A DNA stretch of 64,000 bases from Acidovorax sp. (GTDB taxonomy: Bacteria; Pseudomonadota; Gammaproteobacteria; Burkholderiales; Burkholderiaceae_C). Each line of letters opens with the position of its first letter. Within the stretch, counting starts at the first letter, position 1. Both the position numbers and the translations under genes were made by a program. The notes beneath the pieces were generated by a model that saw only the letters and a program-made list of their open reading frames with translations, ran no database searches and was not told where the DNA came from. Shown here one piece after another: positions 25,684-37,390 of the stretch. The stretch covers positions 165,412 to 229,411 of the forward strand of contig JAITLO010000034.1 in assembly GCA_031277855.1 (NCBI GenBank), written 5' to 3'.

Positions 25684-28140
25684 ATGTCCCACGAAACCCT
25701 GAGTCCATCGCGGGCGCGCGAGCGGGACGCGTTTGATTCGGACCGCTCGGATGGTTCCGGCAATATCACTTTGCTGGATGATCCGCTGGAGTGGGGCTCG
25801 TTCGGGCGTCCTGCAGCTGCGCCCCTTGCCAATGCCAGCGCCGAAGTCGTCGATCCCTTGCAAGTCCCGGTGTGGGAGTCGCATGTGGTGCTCGATGGCA
25901 TGCATTGCGCCACCTGCGCCCTGACCATTGAGGCCGCGCTGTGCGCCGTGCCTGGCGTGGTGCGCGCCGATGTCAGCGGCGCCACCCAGCGTGCCAAGGT
26001 GCAGTGGGCGCCGGAGCGGGTGCGGCCCTCGCACTGGATGGCCGCCATACAGCAGGCGGGCTATGGCGTCATGCCTGCGCGCGATGCACATGCGCGCGAG
26101 CTGCGTCAGGCCGAGAACCGCCGCGCGCTGTGGCGTTGGCTGGTGGCAGGCTTTTGCATGATGCAGGTGATGATGTATGCGTGGCCGGCCTATGAAGCCC
26201 GGCCGGGCGATCTGACGCTGGAGATGGAAACCCTGCTGCGCTGGGCTTCCTGGGTGATCAGCATTCCCGTGGTGCTTTTTGCCTGCGGACCTTTTTTTCG
26301 CAGCGCCTGGCGTGACCTGCGCACCCGCAGCATCAGCATGGACCTGCCCGTGGCCGTGGGCATGTTGATCACTTTTGTCGTCAGCTCCATGGGCACGTTT
26401 GACCCGGATGGGCCATTTGGCAAGGAAGTCTTCTACGACTCCCTGACCATGTTTGTGTTCTTTTTGCTGTCGGGGCGCTTGCTGGAGTTGCGCTTGCGCG
26501 ACAAGACGGCGGGTGCGCTGGAGGCGGTGATGAATCGCCTGCCTGACAGCGTGGAGCGCCGCCAGCCCGATGGCAGCTGGGAGCGGGTGGCCGTGCGCCG
26601 GCTGCAAACCGGTGATGTGGTGCGGGTGCTGGCGGGCGAGGCATTTCCTGCCGATGGCCATGTGGCCCAGGGCCAGACCCATGCCGATGAAGCCCTGCTG
26701 ACGGGAGAGTCCACGCCGGTGCGCAAGGAGCAGGGCGATGCCGTGACGGCGGGCAGCTACAACCTGGGCAGCCCGGTGGAGGTGAGGGTGGACGTGGTGG
26801 GTGGACAGACCCGTTTTGCCCAGATCGTGGACCTGATGGAAAGCGCCGCGCTGCAAAAGCCGCGCCTGGCGCAGCTGGCCGACCGCGTGGCCAAGCCTTT
26901 CTTGCTGGTGGTGATGCTGGCCGCGCTGGCGGCCGGCCTGTACTGGTGGCCCACCGACCCCAGCCGCGCGATGATGGTGGCAGTGGCCATTTTGATTGTG
27001 ACCTGCCCTTGTGCACTGTCACTGGCCACGCCGGTGGCCATGCTGTCGGCTGCAGGGGCCATGGCCAGGCAGGGCGTGCTGGTGCGCAATCTGCAGGCCC
27101 TGGAATCGCTGGCCGAGGCAGACACCCTGGTGTTCGACAAAACCGGCACGCTGACCCAGGACGGTATGCGGGTGATGGGCGTGGATGTGGCACCGGATTC
27201 GCCGGCTGCATCGGCCGATGCAGCGCTGGCGCTGGCCGGCTTGCTGGGGGCGCAATCGGTACACCCGGTGTCGCGGGCCTTGGCGCAGGCCGCTGTGGGT
27301 GCAGGCGCTGCGGCCACATGGCAGCTGCGCAGCGTGGAAGAGATTGCTGGCGCCGGCCTGCGTGCCGAGCTGCTGGATGCACAAGGCGTGGCACGCCAGC
27401 TGCGCCTGGGCTCCTGGCGCTTTGCGGGCCAGGGTCAGCTGGTGGATGGCCAGCAGCGTGTGTACCTGGCCGAGGAGCTGGCAGATGGCCTGCAGCCCTG
27501 GGCCAGCGTGCGCCTGAACGAAGGGCTGCGCCCCGAAGCACGGGCCGCCGTGGCGGCGCTGGAGCAGGCCGGCATGACGCTGCACCTGCTCTCCGGCGAC
27601 CGCGATGCCGCTGTGCAGCAGATGGCCCAGGCCGTGGGCATTGCCCATGCGCGCAGCGAATGCACTCCCCAGGACAAGTTGCAGGCCTTGCAGGCCTTGC
27701 AGGCCCAGGGCCACAAGGTGGCCATGGTGGGCGATGGCCTGAACGATGGCCCCGTGCTGGCGGGGGCCCATGTGTCTTTTGCCTTTGGCCGCGCCGTGCC
27801 GCTGGCGCAGTCGCGCTCGGACTTTGTGGTTCTGGGCGATGACCTGGGCCTGATTGCACAAAGCGTGCTGCAGGCGCGCAAGACCATGCGCATCGTGCGC
27901 CAGAACCTGGCCTGGGCCGCGGCGTACAACGCCGTCAGCATTCCGCTGGCGGTGATGGGCTGGATGCCGGCCTGGCTGGCGGGTCTGGGTATGGCGCTGA
28001 GCTCGCTGCTGGTGGTGCTCAATGCGGCACGCCTGGCCAAGCCTTTGCCTGTGGCCGCAGGGTTGCAGGGGCAGGGCGGTGCTGCCGTCCGCCAAGGGGA
28101 CGACGCCGCAGGCGCGGCCCCGATTCTGGGAGTGCGGTAA
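25684..28140 (+). CDS. ccoI: Copper-translocating P1B-type ATPase for cbb3 assembly
   Basis: An 818-residue inner-membrane ATPase delivering copper for cytochrome cbb3 oxidase. Order of elements: a ~60-residue N-terminal extension, a heavy-metal-associated domain with GMHCATC (cysteines 75 and 78), membrane segments, actuator TGES, the intramembrane CPC in TCPCALSLATP, phosphorylation DKTGTLT, the HP motif in VHPVS, and the hinge GDGLND. Start at 25684; the open frame extends further 5' through the Anr box, which argues against an earlier start. It overlaps ccoS by one base. Position directly before ccoS-ccoNOQP identifies it as CcoI/FixI rather than a general CopA. Confidence 0.94.
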   Translation: MSHETLSPSRARERDAFDSDRSDGSGNITLLDDPLEWGSFGRPAAAPLANASAEVVDPLQVPVWESHVVLDGMHCATCALTIEAALCAVPGVVRADVSGATQRAKVQWAPERVRPSHWMAAIQQAGYGVMPARDAHARELRQAENRRALWRWLVAGFCMMQVMMYAWPAYEARPGDLTLEMETLLRWASWVISIPVVLFACGPFFRSAWRDLRTRSISMDLPVAVGMLITFVVSSMGTFDPDGPFGKEVFYDSLTMFVFFLLSGRLLELRLRDKTAGALEAVMNRLPDSVERRQPDGSWERVAVRRLQTGDVVRVLAGEAFPADGHVAQGQTHADEALLTGESTPVRKEQGDAVTAGSYNLGSPVEVRVDVVGGQTRFAQIVDLMESAALQKPRLAQLADRVAKPFLLVVMLAALAAGLYWWPTDPSRAMMVAVAILIVTCPCALSLATPVAMLSAAGAMARQGVLVRNLQALESLAEADTLVFDKTGTLTQDGMRVMGVDVAPDSPAASADAALALAGLLGAQSVHPVSRALAQAAVGAGAAATWQLRSVEEIAGAGLRAELLDAQGVARQLRLGSWRFAGQGQLVDGQQRVYLAEELADGLQPWASVRLNEGLRPEARAAVAALEQAGMTLHLLSGDRDAAVQQMAQAVGIAHARSECTPQDKLQALQALQAQGHKVAMVGDGLNDGPVLAGAHVSFAFGRAVPLAQSRSDFVVLGDDLGLIAQSVLQARKTMRIVRQNLAWAAAYNAVSIPLAVMGWMPAWLAGLGMALSSLLVVLNAARLAKPLPVAAGLQGQGGAAVRQGDDAAGAAPILGVR

Positions 28141-28277
28141 TGGATATTTTGTATTTGCTGGTGCCGCTGTCTGTGGTGTTGGTGCTGGCGATCTTGGCGG
28201 CCTTGTGGTGGGCAGTCTACCGAGGGCAGTTCGAAAGCGTGGAGCAGGAGGGCGAGCGCATTCTTCGAGACGATTGA
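28140..28277 (+). CDS. ccoS: cbb3 oxidase maturation protein CcoS
   Basis: A 45-residue protein with one N-terminal membrane segment (MDILYLLVPLSVVLVLAILA) followed by WWAVYRGQFESVE, the typical CcoS/FixS pattern with the conserved FE-x-x-E and acidic tail. The ATG overlaps the ccoI stop (TAATG), indicating translational coupling. Its stop codon lies within the Anr/FNR-like box preceding ccoN. CcoS is required for incorporation of haem and copper into CcoN in other bacteria. Confidence 0.93.
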   Translation: MDILYLLVPLSVVLVLAILAALWWAVYRGQFESVEQEGERILRDD

Positions 28278-28287
28278 TGATCGTCAA
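28274..28287. promoter_or_regulatory. Anr/FNR box upstream of ccoN
   Basis: TTGATGATCGTCAA, one mismatch from TTGAT-N4-ATCAA. Centre is about 60 bases upstream of the ccoN ATG, leaving room for a TSS 41 bases downstream and a short leader with RBS AAGAGGTG. This predicts a microaerobic promoter inside the cco cluster, independent of ccoI. Confidence 0.8.
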
Positions 28288-28340
28288 CACTCAAAAAAAC
28301 GATTCAATGAACACTTTCAGTGCTAATTAAGAGGTGCCCG

Positions 28341-29780
<1,440 letters not shown>

Positions 29781-29795
29781 GTTTGAGGAACCAAT

Positions 29796-30419
29796 ATGTC
29801 TGCATCTAATAACAAAGGCTTTACCCACGAGAAGGTGGAAACCAACAACTTCCTCTTGATCGTTCTGATCTTGCTGGTGGTGGCGGTTGGTGGCCTGGTG
29901 GAAATCGTGCCGCTGTTCTTCCAGAAGTCCACGACGGAAGCCGTGGAGGGCGTCAAGCCCTACCCACCTCTGCAGCTGATGGGCCGCGACGTCTATCTGC
30001 GTGAAGGTTGCTACAACTGCCACTCGCAGATGATCCGCCCCTTCCGCGCTGAAACCATGCGCTATGGCCACTACTCGGTGGCGGGTGAGTTCGTGTACGA
30101 CCACCCCTTCCAGTGGGGCTCCAAGCGTACCGGTCCCGACCTGCACCGTGTGGGTGGCAAGTACAGCGATGAATGGCATCGCGTGCACTTGAACAACCCC
30201 CGCGATGTGGTGCCCGAGTCCAACATGCCAGCCTACTCCTGGCTGGAAAAGAGCATGGTGGATGAGACCGTGGTTGCCCAGCGCATGAGCGCGCTGCGCA
30301 AGGTGGGCGTGCCCTACACCGACGAGGAAATCGCCGGTGCTGCGGAGCAAGTCAAGGGCAAGACCGAGCTGGAGGCTGTTGTGGCCTACCTGCAAGGTCT
30401 GGGTACCGCGCTGAAGTAA
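29796..30419 (+). CDS. ccoO: Cytochrome cbb3 oxidase subunit II (mono-haem c)
   Basis: A 207-residue membrane-anchored c-type cytochrome. One hydrophobic anchor lies at about residues 18-42; the haem site is [15 protein letters not shown] with Cys72, Cys75 and His76, and the axial methionine is expected in ESNMPAYSW near residue 145. Start 29796 is 15 bases after ccoN with GAGGA as RBS. Passes electrons from CcoP to CcoN. Confidence 0.97.
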   Translation: MSASNNKGFTHEKVETNNFLLIVLILLVVAVGGLVEIVPLFFQKSTTEAVEGVKPYPPLQLMGRDVYLREGCYNCHSQMIRPFRAETMRYGHYSVAGEFVYDHPFQWGSKRTGPDLHRVGGKYSDEWHRVHLNNPRDVVPESNMPAYSWLEKSMVDETVVAQRMSALRKVGVPYTDEEIAGAAEQVKGKTELEAVVAYLQGLGTALK

Positions 30420-30428
30420 GGGGGCAAT

Positions 30429-30566
30429 ATGGATATCACCACCATGCGCATCGTGGCCACGCTGGCGTCGCTGGCGTGCTTCCTGGGCATTGGGTGGTGG
30501 GCATATGCCCGCCGCAACCAGGCCCGGTTTGACGAGGCAGCCATGCTGCCTTTTGATCAAGACTGA
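30429..30566 (+). CDS. ccoQ: Cytochrome cbb3 oxidase subunit CcoQ
   Basis: A 45-residue protein with one membrane segment (VATLASLACFLGIGWWAYA) and a short charged tail (RRNQARFDEAAMLPFDQD), the usual CcoQ layout. It lies between ccoO and ccoP with 9- and 26-base gaps. CcoQ stabilises CcoP in the complex. Identified from position plus topology; sequence conservation in this family is low except for the F-x-E-AA-LPF segment, which is present. Confidence 0.92.
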   Translation: MDITTMRIVATLASLACFLGIGWWAYARRNQARFDEAAMLPFDQD

Positions 30567-30592
30567 TTTCTCCACCAGAACGAGAACATCCC

Positions 30593-31507
30593 ATGAGCGA
30601 TTTCGTAAATAATTTCTGGTCGGTCTATGTCGCTGGTATCACCTTGGTAGGCATCCTGGCCTGCCTGCTCTTGCTGGTGATCACCGCCCGCAAGAAAGTG
30701 GTTTCCGACAATGACAACACGACCGGACACGTGTGGGACGAGGACCTGCGCGAGTTGAACAACCCCATGCCCCGTTGGTGGATGTGGCTGTTTGTCATCA
30801 CCGTCGTCTTCAGCCTGCTGTATCTGGCCATGTACCCCGGTATGGGCTCGTACAACGGCAAGCTGCAGTGGAGCCAGGTCGGCGCCTATGAAAAGGAAAT
30901 GGCCAAGGCCAACGAGGCACTGGAGCCGCTGTACGCACGTTTCACCGCCATGACCACGCAGGAAATTGCCAAGGACGACAAGGCCATGGCCATTGGCGAG
31001 CGCTTGTTCATGAACAACTGCGCCCAGTGCCACGGCTCTGACGCACGCGGCAGCAAGGGCTTTCCCAACCTGACCGATGGCGACTGGCTGCATGGTGGCG
31101 CACCCGAGCAAATCCACGAAACCATTGCCAAGGGCCGCATCGGCATGATGCCGCCTCAGGCAGAGGCCGTGGGTACGCCCGAAGACGTGCGCAACCTGGC
31201 CCATTACGTGCTGAGCCTGTCGAACAGCCCGCATGACTCGCTGAAGGCATCGCTGGGCAAGCCCAAGTTCATGATTTGCGCAGCCTGCCACGGCGCCGAC
31301 GGCAAGGGCAACCAGATGCTGGGTGCCCCCAACCTGACCGACGACAACTGGCTGCACGGCTGGGGTGAACAAGCCATTGTGGACATGGTCACCAACGGCA
31401 AGATGAACCAGATGCCTGCCCAGGAAGGCAAGCTCACGCCTGCACAGATCAATGTGCTGACGGCTTATGTGTGGAGTTTCTCCAACAAGCAGGGATCGGC
31501 TAACTGA
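30593..31507 (+). CDS. ccoP: Cytochrome cbb3 oxidase subunit III (di-haem c)
   Basis: A 304-residue membrane-anchored di-haem cytochrome c, the electron entry subunit. Two N-terminal hydrophobic segments (about residues 10-30 and 60-80) flank a short loop with the conserved HVWDEDLRELNNPMPRWW. Haem sites are NNCAQCHGSD (Cys143-His147) and MICAACHGADG (Cys229-His233); axial methionines are likely in IGMMPPQ and NQMPAQ. A strong terminator follows the stop codon and closes the ccoNOQP unit. Confidence 0.97.
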   Translation: MSDFVNNFWSVYVAGITLVGILACLLLLVITARKKVVSDNDNTTGHVWDEDLRELNNPMPRWWMWLFVITVVFSLLYLAMYPGMGSYNGKLQWSQVGAYEKEMAKANEALEPLYARFTAMTTQEIAKDDKAMAIGERLFMNNCAQCHGSDARGSKGFPNLTDGDWLHGGAPEQIHETIAKGRIGMMPPQAEAVGTPEDVRNLAHYVLSLSNSPHDSLKASLGKPKFMICAACHGADGKGNQMLGAPNLTDDNWLHGWGEQAIVDMVTNGKMNQMPAQEGKLTPAQINVLTAYVWSFSNKQGSAN

Positions 31508-31523
31508 TCCGTTCGATGAACGA

Positions 31524-31549
31524 GGCGGCATGCGAGTGCCGCCTTTTTT
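31524..31549 (+). terminator. Rho-independent terminator after ccoP
   Basis: GGCGGCA / TGCCGCC stem with a six-base loop and six Ts. ccoG starts 31 bases further on, so read-through or a separate ccoG promoter is expected. Confidence 0.9.
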
Positions 31550-31579
31550 CATTGCAGAGTTGAGAAAGAAAGTTGCCCC

Positions 31580-33013
<1,434 letters not shown>

Positions 33014-33085
33014 ATCAGGGGCTGGGAGGCAAGCCTCCCAGCCATTTCTCATGGAAGGCGCTTGACGCGTCAGAAAGCGAAAGTG

Positions 33086-33379
33086 ATGACTACAGCAACC
33101 GCCCAAGCTGCCATGCAGCAGCCCGGCAAGCCCTGGTGGAAGTTTCCCCATGTGTGGCTGGTGATCGCTGGCCCGGCCCTTGTGGTGGTGGCCGGCCTGG
33201 TCACCTTCTGGATTGCCGTGCACAACCCCGATCCTGTGGTGGATGAGGACTACTACCGCAAGGGCATTGAGATCAACAAGACCTTGCAGAATCCGGAGAT
33301 GAGTTTTGCTCCGGCGCTCAAGAGCCGTAATCATTCGGCCACGCCCCAAGAAGACCAGCCCAGCCTCAAGCCGGAATAA
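33086..33379 (+). CDS. ccoH: cbb3 oxidase assembly protein CcoH/FixH
   Basis: A 97-residue single-pass membrane protein. The N-terminal ~25 residues are polar, residues about 28-48 are hydrophobic (VWLVIAGPALVVVAGLVTFW), and VDEDYYRKGIEIN is the FixH signature (DxYYxxG). ATG 33086 is preferred over a TTG at 33062. CcoH is needed for stable assembly of the oxidase. Last gene of the cco cluster; its 3' flank carries a copy of the 156-bp repeat. Confidence 0.9.
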   Translation: MTTATAQAAMQQPGKPWWKFPHVWLVIAGPALVVVAGLVTFWIAVHNPDPVVDEDYYRKGIEINKTLQNPEMSFAPALKSRNHSATPQEDQPSLKPE

Positions 33380-33407
33380 CAGCATCCATAAGGATGGGCA
33401 AGTCGTC

Positions 33408-33563
33408 CGTTTGGAGGCGGCCATACAGCGCTTCATGCTTTGTTGCGCGCCCTTGCCGTACCCAAGTACTGTCTGCAGGCGCGCGTCGCGCCTGAAGCGC
33501 TGTCTGACCGTTGGGCTTGTGCACCACAAGGCCTGTTGCGCTGTCCAGGCCCGCTCCGGCAGG
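33408..33563. repeat. 156-bp dispersed repeat, copy 2
   Basis: Same length and boundaries as 18898-19053 (CGTTTGGAG ... CCGCTCCGGCAGG), with scattered substitutions. It fills the spacer between ccoH and the terminator at 33608. No inverted terminal repeats or target duplication could be seen. Confidence 0.85.
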
Positions 33564-33607
33564 CCATGTTCGCATTGCCACCCGCAGTGCTGTTTCGCGA
33601 TACATGA

Positions 33608-33635
33608 AAAAAGCCAACCGATCGGTTGGCTTTTT
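33608..33635. terminator. Bidirectional terminator between ccoH and the SDR gene
   Basis: A perfect 28-bp palindrome AAAAAGCCAACC/GGTTGGCTTTTT around GATC, flanked by A and T runs on both sides, placed between convergent genes. Confidence 0.92.
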
Positions 33636-33675
33636 GGTTTTCGTCTGGGCGCTTTAACCTGCCACAACTCTGTTT

Positions 33676-34434
33676 TTAACGTGGTGCCAGGCGGATGGCG
33701 CCATCCAGGCGAATCACTTCGCCGTTGAGCATATCGTTTTCAAAAATATGGCAGGCCAGCTTGGCATAGTCCTCGGGGGTACCCAGGCGGCTGGGGAAGG
33801 GCACACCTGCGGCCAGTGCGTCTTGCACTTCCTGGGGCATGCCAAACAGCATGGGGGTGCCGAAGATGCCGGGGGCAATGGTCATATTGCGGATGCCGTT
33901 GCGTGCCAGGTCGCGGGCGATGGGCAAGGTCATGCCCACCACGCCGCCCTTGGAGGCAGCATAGGCGGCCTGGCCCATCTGGCCGTCGTAGGCAGCTACG
34001 CTGGCGGTGGAGATCAGCACGCCGCGCTCGCCGGTGCTTTCGGGGGCGTTGGCTGACATGGCGGCGGCGGCCAGGCGGATCATATTGAAGCTGCCCACCA
34101 GGTTCACGGTGATCACCTTCTGGTAGAGCGCCAGATTGTGGGCGCCGTTCTTGCCCACGGTCTTCTCGGCAGGTGCCACGCCGGCGCAGTTGACCAGGCC
34201 CATCAGCTTGCCCAGCGAGACTGCCTTGTCGACCACGGCCTGGCCATCGGCCTCGTTGCTGACATCGCAGCGCACAAACGCACCGCCAATGGATTGGGCC
34301 ACGGCCTCACCCTTGTCTTGCTGCATGTCGGCAATGACGACCTTGCCGCCCTTGGCTGCCAGCATGCGTGCCGTGCCTTCGCCCAGGCCTGATGCCCCGC
34401 CGGTGACGATGAAAACCTTGCCTTGAATGTCCAT
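33676..34434 (-). CDS. 3-hydroxyacyl-CoA dehydrogenase-type SDR
   Basis: A 252-residue NAD(P)-dependent short-chain dehydrogenase. Cofactor motif [10 protein letters not shown] (about residues 9-18), [10 protein letters not shown] (about 83-92), and the active site with Ser in [10 protein letters not shown] and YAASKGG (Tyr-x-x-x-Lys, about 158-164). The sequence [19 protein letters not shown] and the long loop before the active site match the type II 3-hydroxyacyl-CoA dehydrogenase group (HSD17B10-like), often annotated as such in Comamonadaceae. AGGAG lies seven bases before ATG 34434. Role in fatty-acid or steroid beta-oxidation is inferred. Confidence 0.88.
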   Translation of the reverse strand: MDIQGKVFIVTGGASGLGEGTARMLAAKGGKVVIADMQQDKGEAVAQSIGGAFVRCDVSNEADGQAVVDKAVSLGKLMGLVNCAGVAPAEKTVGKNGAHNLALYQKVITVNLVGSFNMIRLAAAAMSANAPESTGERGVLISTASVAAYDGQMGQAAYAASKGGVVGMTLPIARDLARNGIRNMTIAPGIFGTPMLFGMPQEVQDALAAGVPFPSRLGTPEDYAKLACHIFENDMLNGEVIRLDGAIRLAPR

Positions 34435-34536
34435 GGTGTCTCCTGTGTGTTTCGTTGACGTAAACGTCAATTATGCAGGGGCGGGGACGATGGCGGCTGT
34501 CCCCCGGGTGCAACACTGCAGGCTGTGTACAGGCGA

Positions 34537-34568
34537 AAAAAAAGCCCGGTCAGAAACCGGGCTTTAAA
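34537..34568. terminator. Hairpin terminator in the SDR/phasin spacer
   Basis: AAAGCCCGGT / ACCGGGCTTT, five-base loop, flanked by an A run on one side and TTTAAAA on the other. It follows the phasin gene on the minus strand and lies upstream of the SDR start, so it most likely ends the phasin transcript. The rest of 34435-34708 shows nothing else distinctive. Confidence 0.8.
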
Positions 34569-34708
34569 AGGATCCAAGAAACGGGGGTTTCGAGAGGATC
34601 CAAGGAGACAACTGGTGTCTTGAAGCGGAAGTGATCAAGACGATGGCGTGATTATAGGGAATACCCTAGATTTTGCCAATGACCACTTCAAAACTGTTGT
34701 TTTATGGA

Positions 34709-35257
34709 TCAACGCTTGCGGGTGGTGGTGGCTTGGGTGGCGTTGGCAGCGGTGCTGGCCACGGCGTTGATGTTGGCTTCAGCCATGTCGGAGGCTTGCT
34801 TGACGGCCTTTTGCATGCTGTCAAAAGCATTGGTGGCGGCGGACACGGCGCTCTTCATCACGGCCACAGCGGTTTCGGAACCTGCGGGTGCGTTCTTGGC
34901 AGTGCTGTCCACCAGGTTGGTGAAGTTCTTTTGCAGTTCGCCGGCCTTTTCTTCAAAAGCCTTGGTGAATTCGCTGCTGGTGGCCGAAGCGATGTTGTAC
35001 AGATGACGGTTGTAGGCAGCGGTCTTTTCGGCCAGAGGCTGGAACAGATTGGCTTGCAGGGCCAGCAGTTCCTGGGCGTCTTTGGCGCTCAGCAGAGATT
35101 GGGTGTGGCTGGAGGCTTCGGTCAGCGCGGCGCGGGCGGCGGTGATGTTCAGCTCGACCAGCTTTTCCACGCCTTCGAAGGCCTTGGTGGTCAGACCGAA
35201 CAGGGTCTCGATGTTGGCTTTTTGTGCGCTCAGGATTTGGTCAGCGGTCAGGGACAT
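34709..35257 (-). CDS. phaP: Phasin (PHA granule-associated protein)
   Basis: A 182-residue, almost entirely alpha-helical protein of the betaproteobacterial phasin family (TIGR01841 type). It coats polyhydroxyalkanoate granules and controls their number and size. [22 protein letters not shown] (opening through about residue 22), [19 protein letters not shown] and a C-terminal alanine/threonine-rich basic tail ([10 protein letters not shown]) are characteristic. No signal peptide or membrane segment. ATG 35257 has GGAGAACC in front. Presence implies the organism makes PHA; synthase genes are not in this window. Confidence 0.93.
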   Translation of the reverse strand: MSLTADQILSAQKANIETLFGLTTKAFEGVEKLVELNITAARAALTEASSHTQSLLSAKDAQELLALQANLFQPLAEKTAAYNRHLYNIASATSSEFTKAFEEKAGELQKNFTNLVDSTAKNAPAGSETAVAVMKSAVSAATNAFDSMQKAVKQASDMAEANINAVASTAANATQATTTRKR

Positions 35258-35492
35258 AGTGGTTCTCCGGGTTGGTATGGCCAAAACGCTGGCCAATTGC
35301 GTCATATCCGCGGCAGGTCATGTTGCGCTGCAGCATGGGTAATTCTATGCAGTGCCGGTTTTCGTGCAAGTGTTTTTGTTGCGCTGCATCAAATAATTTG
35401 CGACTAGGCGTGTTTTTATCCACAAGCGCAGGATGAAAGGCCAGGGCCTGACCATGTTTGCCCCGATGGACGGAGATGGGCTCCAGGCCACA

Positions 35493-35966
35493 ATGCCGGC
35501 CATGACTTCTTCGCCATCTTCTCAGGGCGGGGCGCGGCCCCAGGCCCAGCCGCGCAGCAGCTATCGCGCTTTTCATCCCATCACCACACGCTGGTCAGAC
35601 AACGATGTCTACGGCCATGTGAACAACGTTATTTACTACAGCTGGTTTGACACTGCTGTGAATGCCCACTTGATAGAGCAGGGCGTTCTGGACTTTCAGG
35701 GCGGCGACACCATTGGCCTGGTGGTGGAGACGCAGTGCAACTACTTTGCCTCGCTGGCCTACCCGCAAAAGGTGGAGGCCGGCATTCGCGTCGCCCGCCT
35801 GGGCGGCAGCAGCGTGCGCTATGAAGTGGGCATTTTTGCCGAGGGCAGCGACAGCACGGCGGCGGCAGGCCACTTTGTCCATGTCTATGTGGACGCGGCG
35901 ACACGCAGGCCCAAACCTTTGCCCCCGGCACTGCGCGCGGTGCTGGAGGCACTGGTGGTCTCCTGA
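35493..35966 (+). CDS. Acyl-CoA thioesterase, YbgC/4HBT family
   Basis: A hot-dog-fold thioesterase. The catalytic segment is RWSDNDVYGHVNNVIYYSWFD (key residues D-x-x-x-HVNN, about residues 35-50), which carries the acid-asparagine pair of the 4-hydroxybenzoyl-CoA thioesterase group. About 30 residues precede the domain and are rich in S, Q and P. The start is uncertain: ATGs at 35433, 35454, 35493 and 35502 are in frame; 35493 is chosen since it gives the usual ~157-residue length and has AGG at a suitable distance. Substrate is not predictable. Confidence 0.85.
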   Translation: MPAMTSSPSSQGGARPQAQPRSSYRAFHPITTRWSDNDVYGHVNNVIYYSWFDTAVNAHLIEQGVLDFQGGDTIGLVVETQCNYFASLAYPQKVEAGIRVARLGGSSVRYEVGIFAEGSDSTAAAGHFVHVYVDAATRRPKPLPPALRAVLEALVVS

Positions 35967-36144
35967 GCCGGTGCTTCGGGGCGGCCTCAGTCTGCACTTT
36001 TTGATAGCTGCAGCAGGGCGCTACATCTGCTTGCAAGGCCGCTAGGACCATGGGTTTGTGGGGAGAGAATTTGGGCGGCGCAGACGGTTGCTTGGCCTAC
36101 ACTTGGTCTTTCGCCCGATTGCACCGCCGCGCCGCAGCTTTTTC
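35966..36144. other. Spacer with a truncated repeat fragment upstream of pncB
   Basis: Just after the thioesterase stop, CCGGTGCTTCGGGGCGGCC matches the middle of the dispersed palindromic repeat family but the flanking CCCCCTGA and hairpin parts are missing, so it is a decayed copy. A TTTTGATAGCTGCAGCAGG segment near 36000 resembles a degenerate intergenic motif common in the family. Confidence 0.45.
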
Positions 36145-37353
36145 ATGATCATCCACAGCCTGCTCGACACCGATCTGTACAAGTTCACGATGATGCAGGT
36201 CGTGCTGCACCAGTTTCCCGGTGCCACGGTGGAGTACAAGTTCAAGTGCCGCAACTCCGGTGTGCAACTGGCCCCCTATGTGGAAGAGATTCGCGCCGAA
36301 ATCCGCCATCTCTGCAGCCTGGGCTTTACGCAGGAAGAGCTGGCCTATCTGCGCTCGCTGCGCTATATCAAGAGCGACTTTGTCGATTTCCTGGGGCTGT
36401 TCCGCCTCAATGAAAAATACATCCAGGTGACGCCGCTGGCCAGCGGCGAGATCGACATCACCATCCAGGGCCCCTGGTTGCACACGATTTTGTTTGAGAT
36501 TCCGGTGCTGGCCATCGTCAACGAGGTGTACTTTTGCAACACCCAGGCCCAGCCCGATTGGAGCGAAGGTCGACAGCGCCTGCAGGCCAAGATTGCACAG
36601 ATGCGCGGGGACAGCCTGGAGTATCTGAAGATTGCCGACTACGGCACGCGCAGGCGCTTTTCACGTGACTGGCATGAGGAGGTCTTGCGTACCCTGTGCC
36701 GCGACCTGGGCGCGGGCGAGCAACGGCCTGCGCCCGGCCACGGGCCCGGCCAGTTCGCCGGCACCAGCAATGTGCTGTTTGCCAAGCAACTGGGCATCTT
36801 GCCCCTGGGCACCATGGCGCATGAATATCTGCAGGCCTGCCAGGCTCTGGGCCCCCGGCTGCGCGACAGCCAGATCTACGGTTTTGAATCCTGGGCGCGC
36901 GAGTACCGAGGCGATCTGGGTATCGCCCTGTCCGATGTGTATGGCATGGACGCGTTCTTGCGCGACTTCGACCTGTATTTCTGCAAATTATTCGACGGTG
37001 CGCGCCATGACAGCGGTGACCCCTTTGCCTGGGGCGAACGCCTGCTGGCGCATTACCGTGCCAACCGGGTGGATCCGCTGACCAAGACGCTGATCTTCAG
37101 CGACGCCCTGACCATTCCCCGCACCATAGAGCTGTACCGCCGTTTTCATGGCCGCTGCCTGCTGGCCTTTGGCATTGGCACCAATCTGACCAATGACTTG
37201 GGCTATGAGCCGCTGCAGATCGTGATCAAAATGACCCGCTGCAACGACCAGCCCGTGGCCAAGCTGTCCGACACCCCTGGCAAAAGCATGTGCGAAGACC
37301 AGAAATACCTGGCCTATCTGCGCCAGGTGTTTGACATCAGCACCCCCGCGTGA
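36145..37353 (+). CDS. pncB: Nicotinate phosphoribosyltransferase
   Basis: Joins nicotinate to PRPP to give NaMN in the Preiss-Handler NAD salvage path. The 402-residue protein opens [18 protein letters not shown], a PncB hallmark. [15 protein letters not shown] contains the autophosphorylated-histidine region, [14 protein letters not shown] and [12 protein letters not shown] follow, and [14 protein letters not shown] with the C-terminal [10 protein letters not shown] complete the signature. The ATG at 36145 is preferred; earlier in-frame codons lack an RBS and conserved sequence. Confidence 0.96.
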   Translation: MIIHSLLDTDLYKFTMMQVVLHQFPGATVEYKFKCRNSGVQLAPYVEEIRAEIRHLCSLGFTQEELAYLRSLRYIKSDFVDFLGLFRLNEKYIQVTPLASGEIDITIQGPWLHTILFEIPVLAIVNEVYFCNTQAQPDWSEGRQRLQAKIAQMRGDSLEYLKIADYGTRRRFSRDWHEEVLRTLCRDLGAGEQRPAPGHGPGQFAGTSNVLFAKQLGILPLGTMAHEYLQACQALGPRLRDSQIYGFESWAREYRGDLGIALSDVYGMDAFLRDFDLYFCKLFDGARHDSGDPFAWGERLLAHYRANRVDPLTKTLIFSDALTIPRTIELYRRFHGRCLLAFGIGTNLTNDLGYEPLQIVIKMTRCNDQPVAKLSDTPGKSMCEDQKYLAYLRQVFDISTPA

Positions 37354-37390
37354 GGGGGGCCAGGGCACCACAGAATAAGGAGACTCCCCC

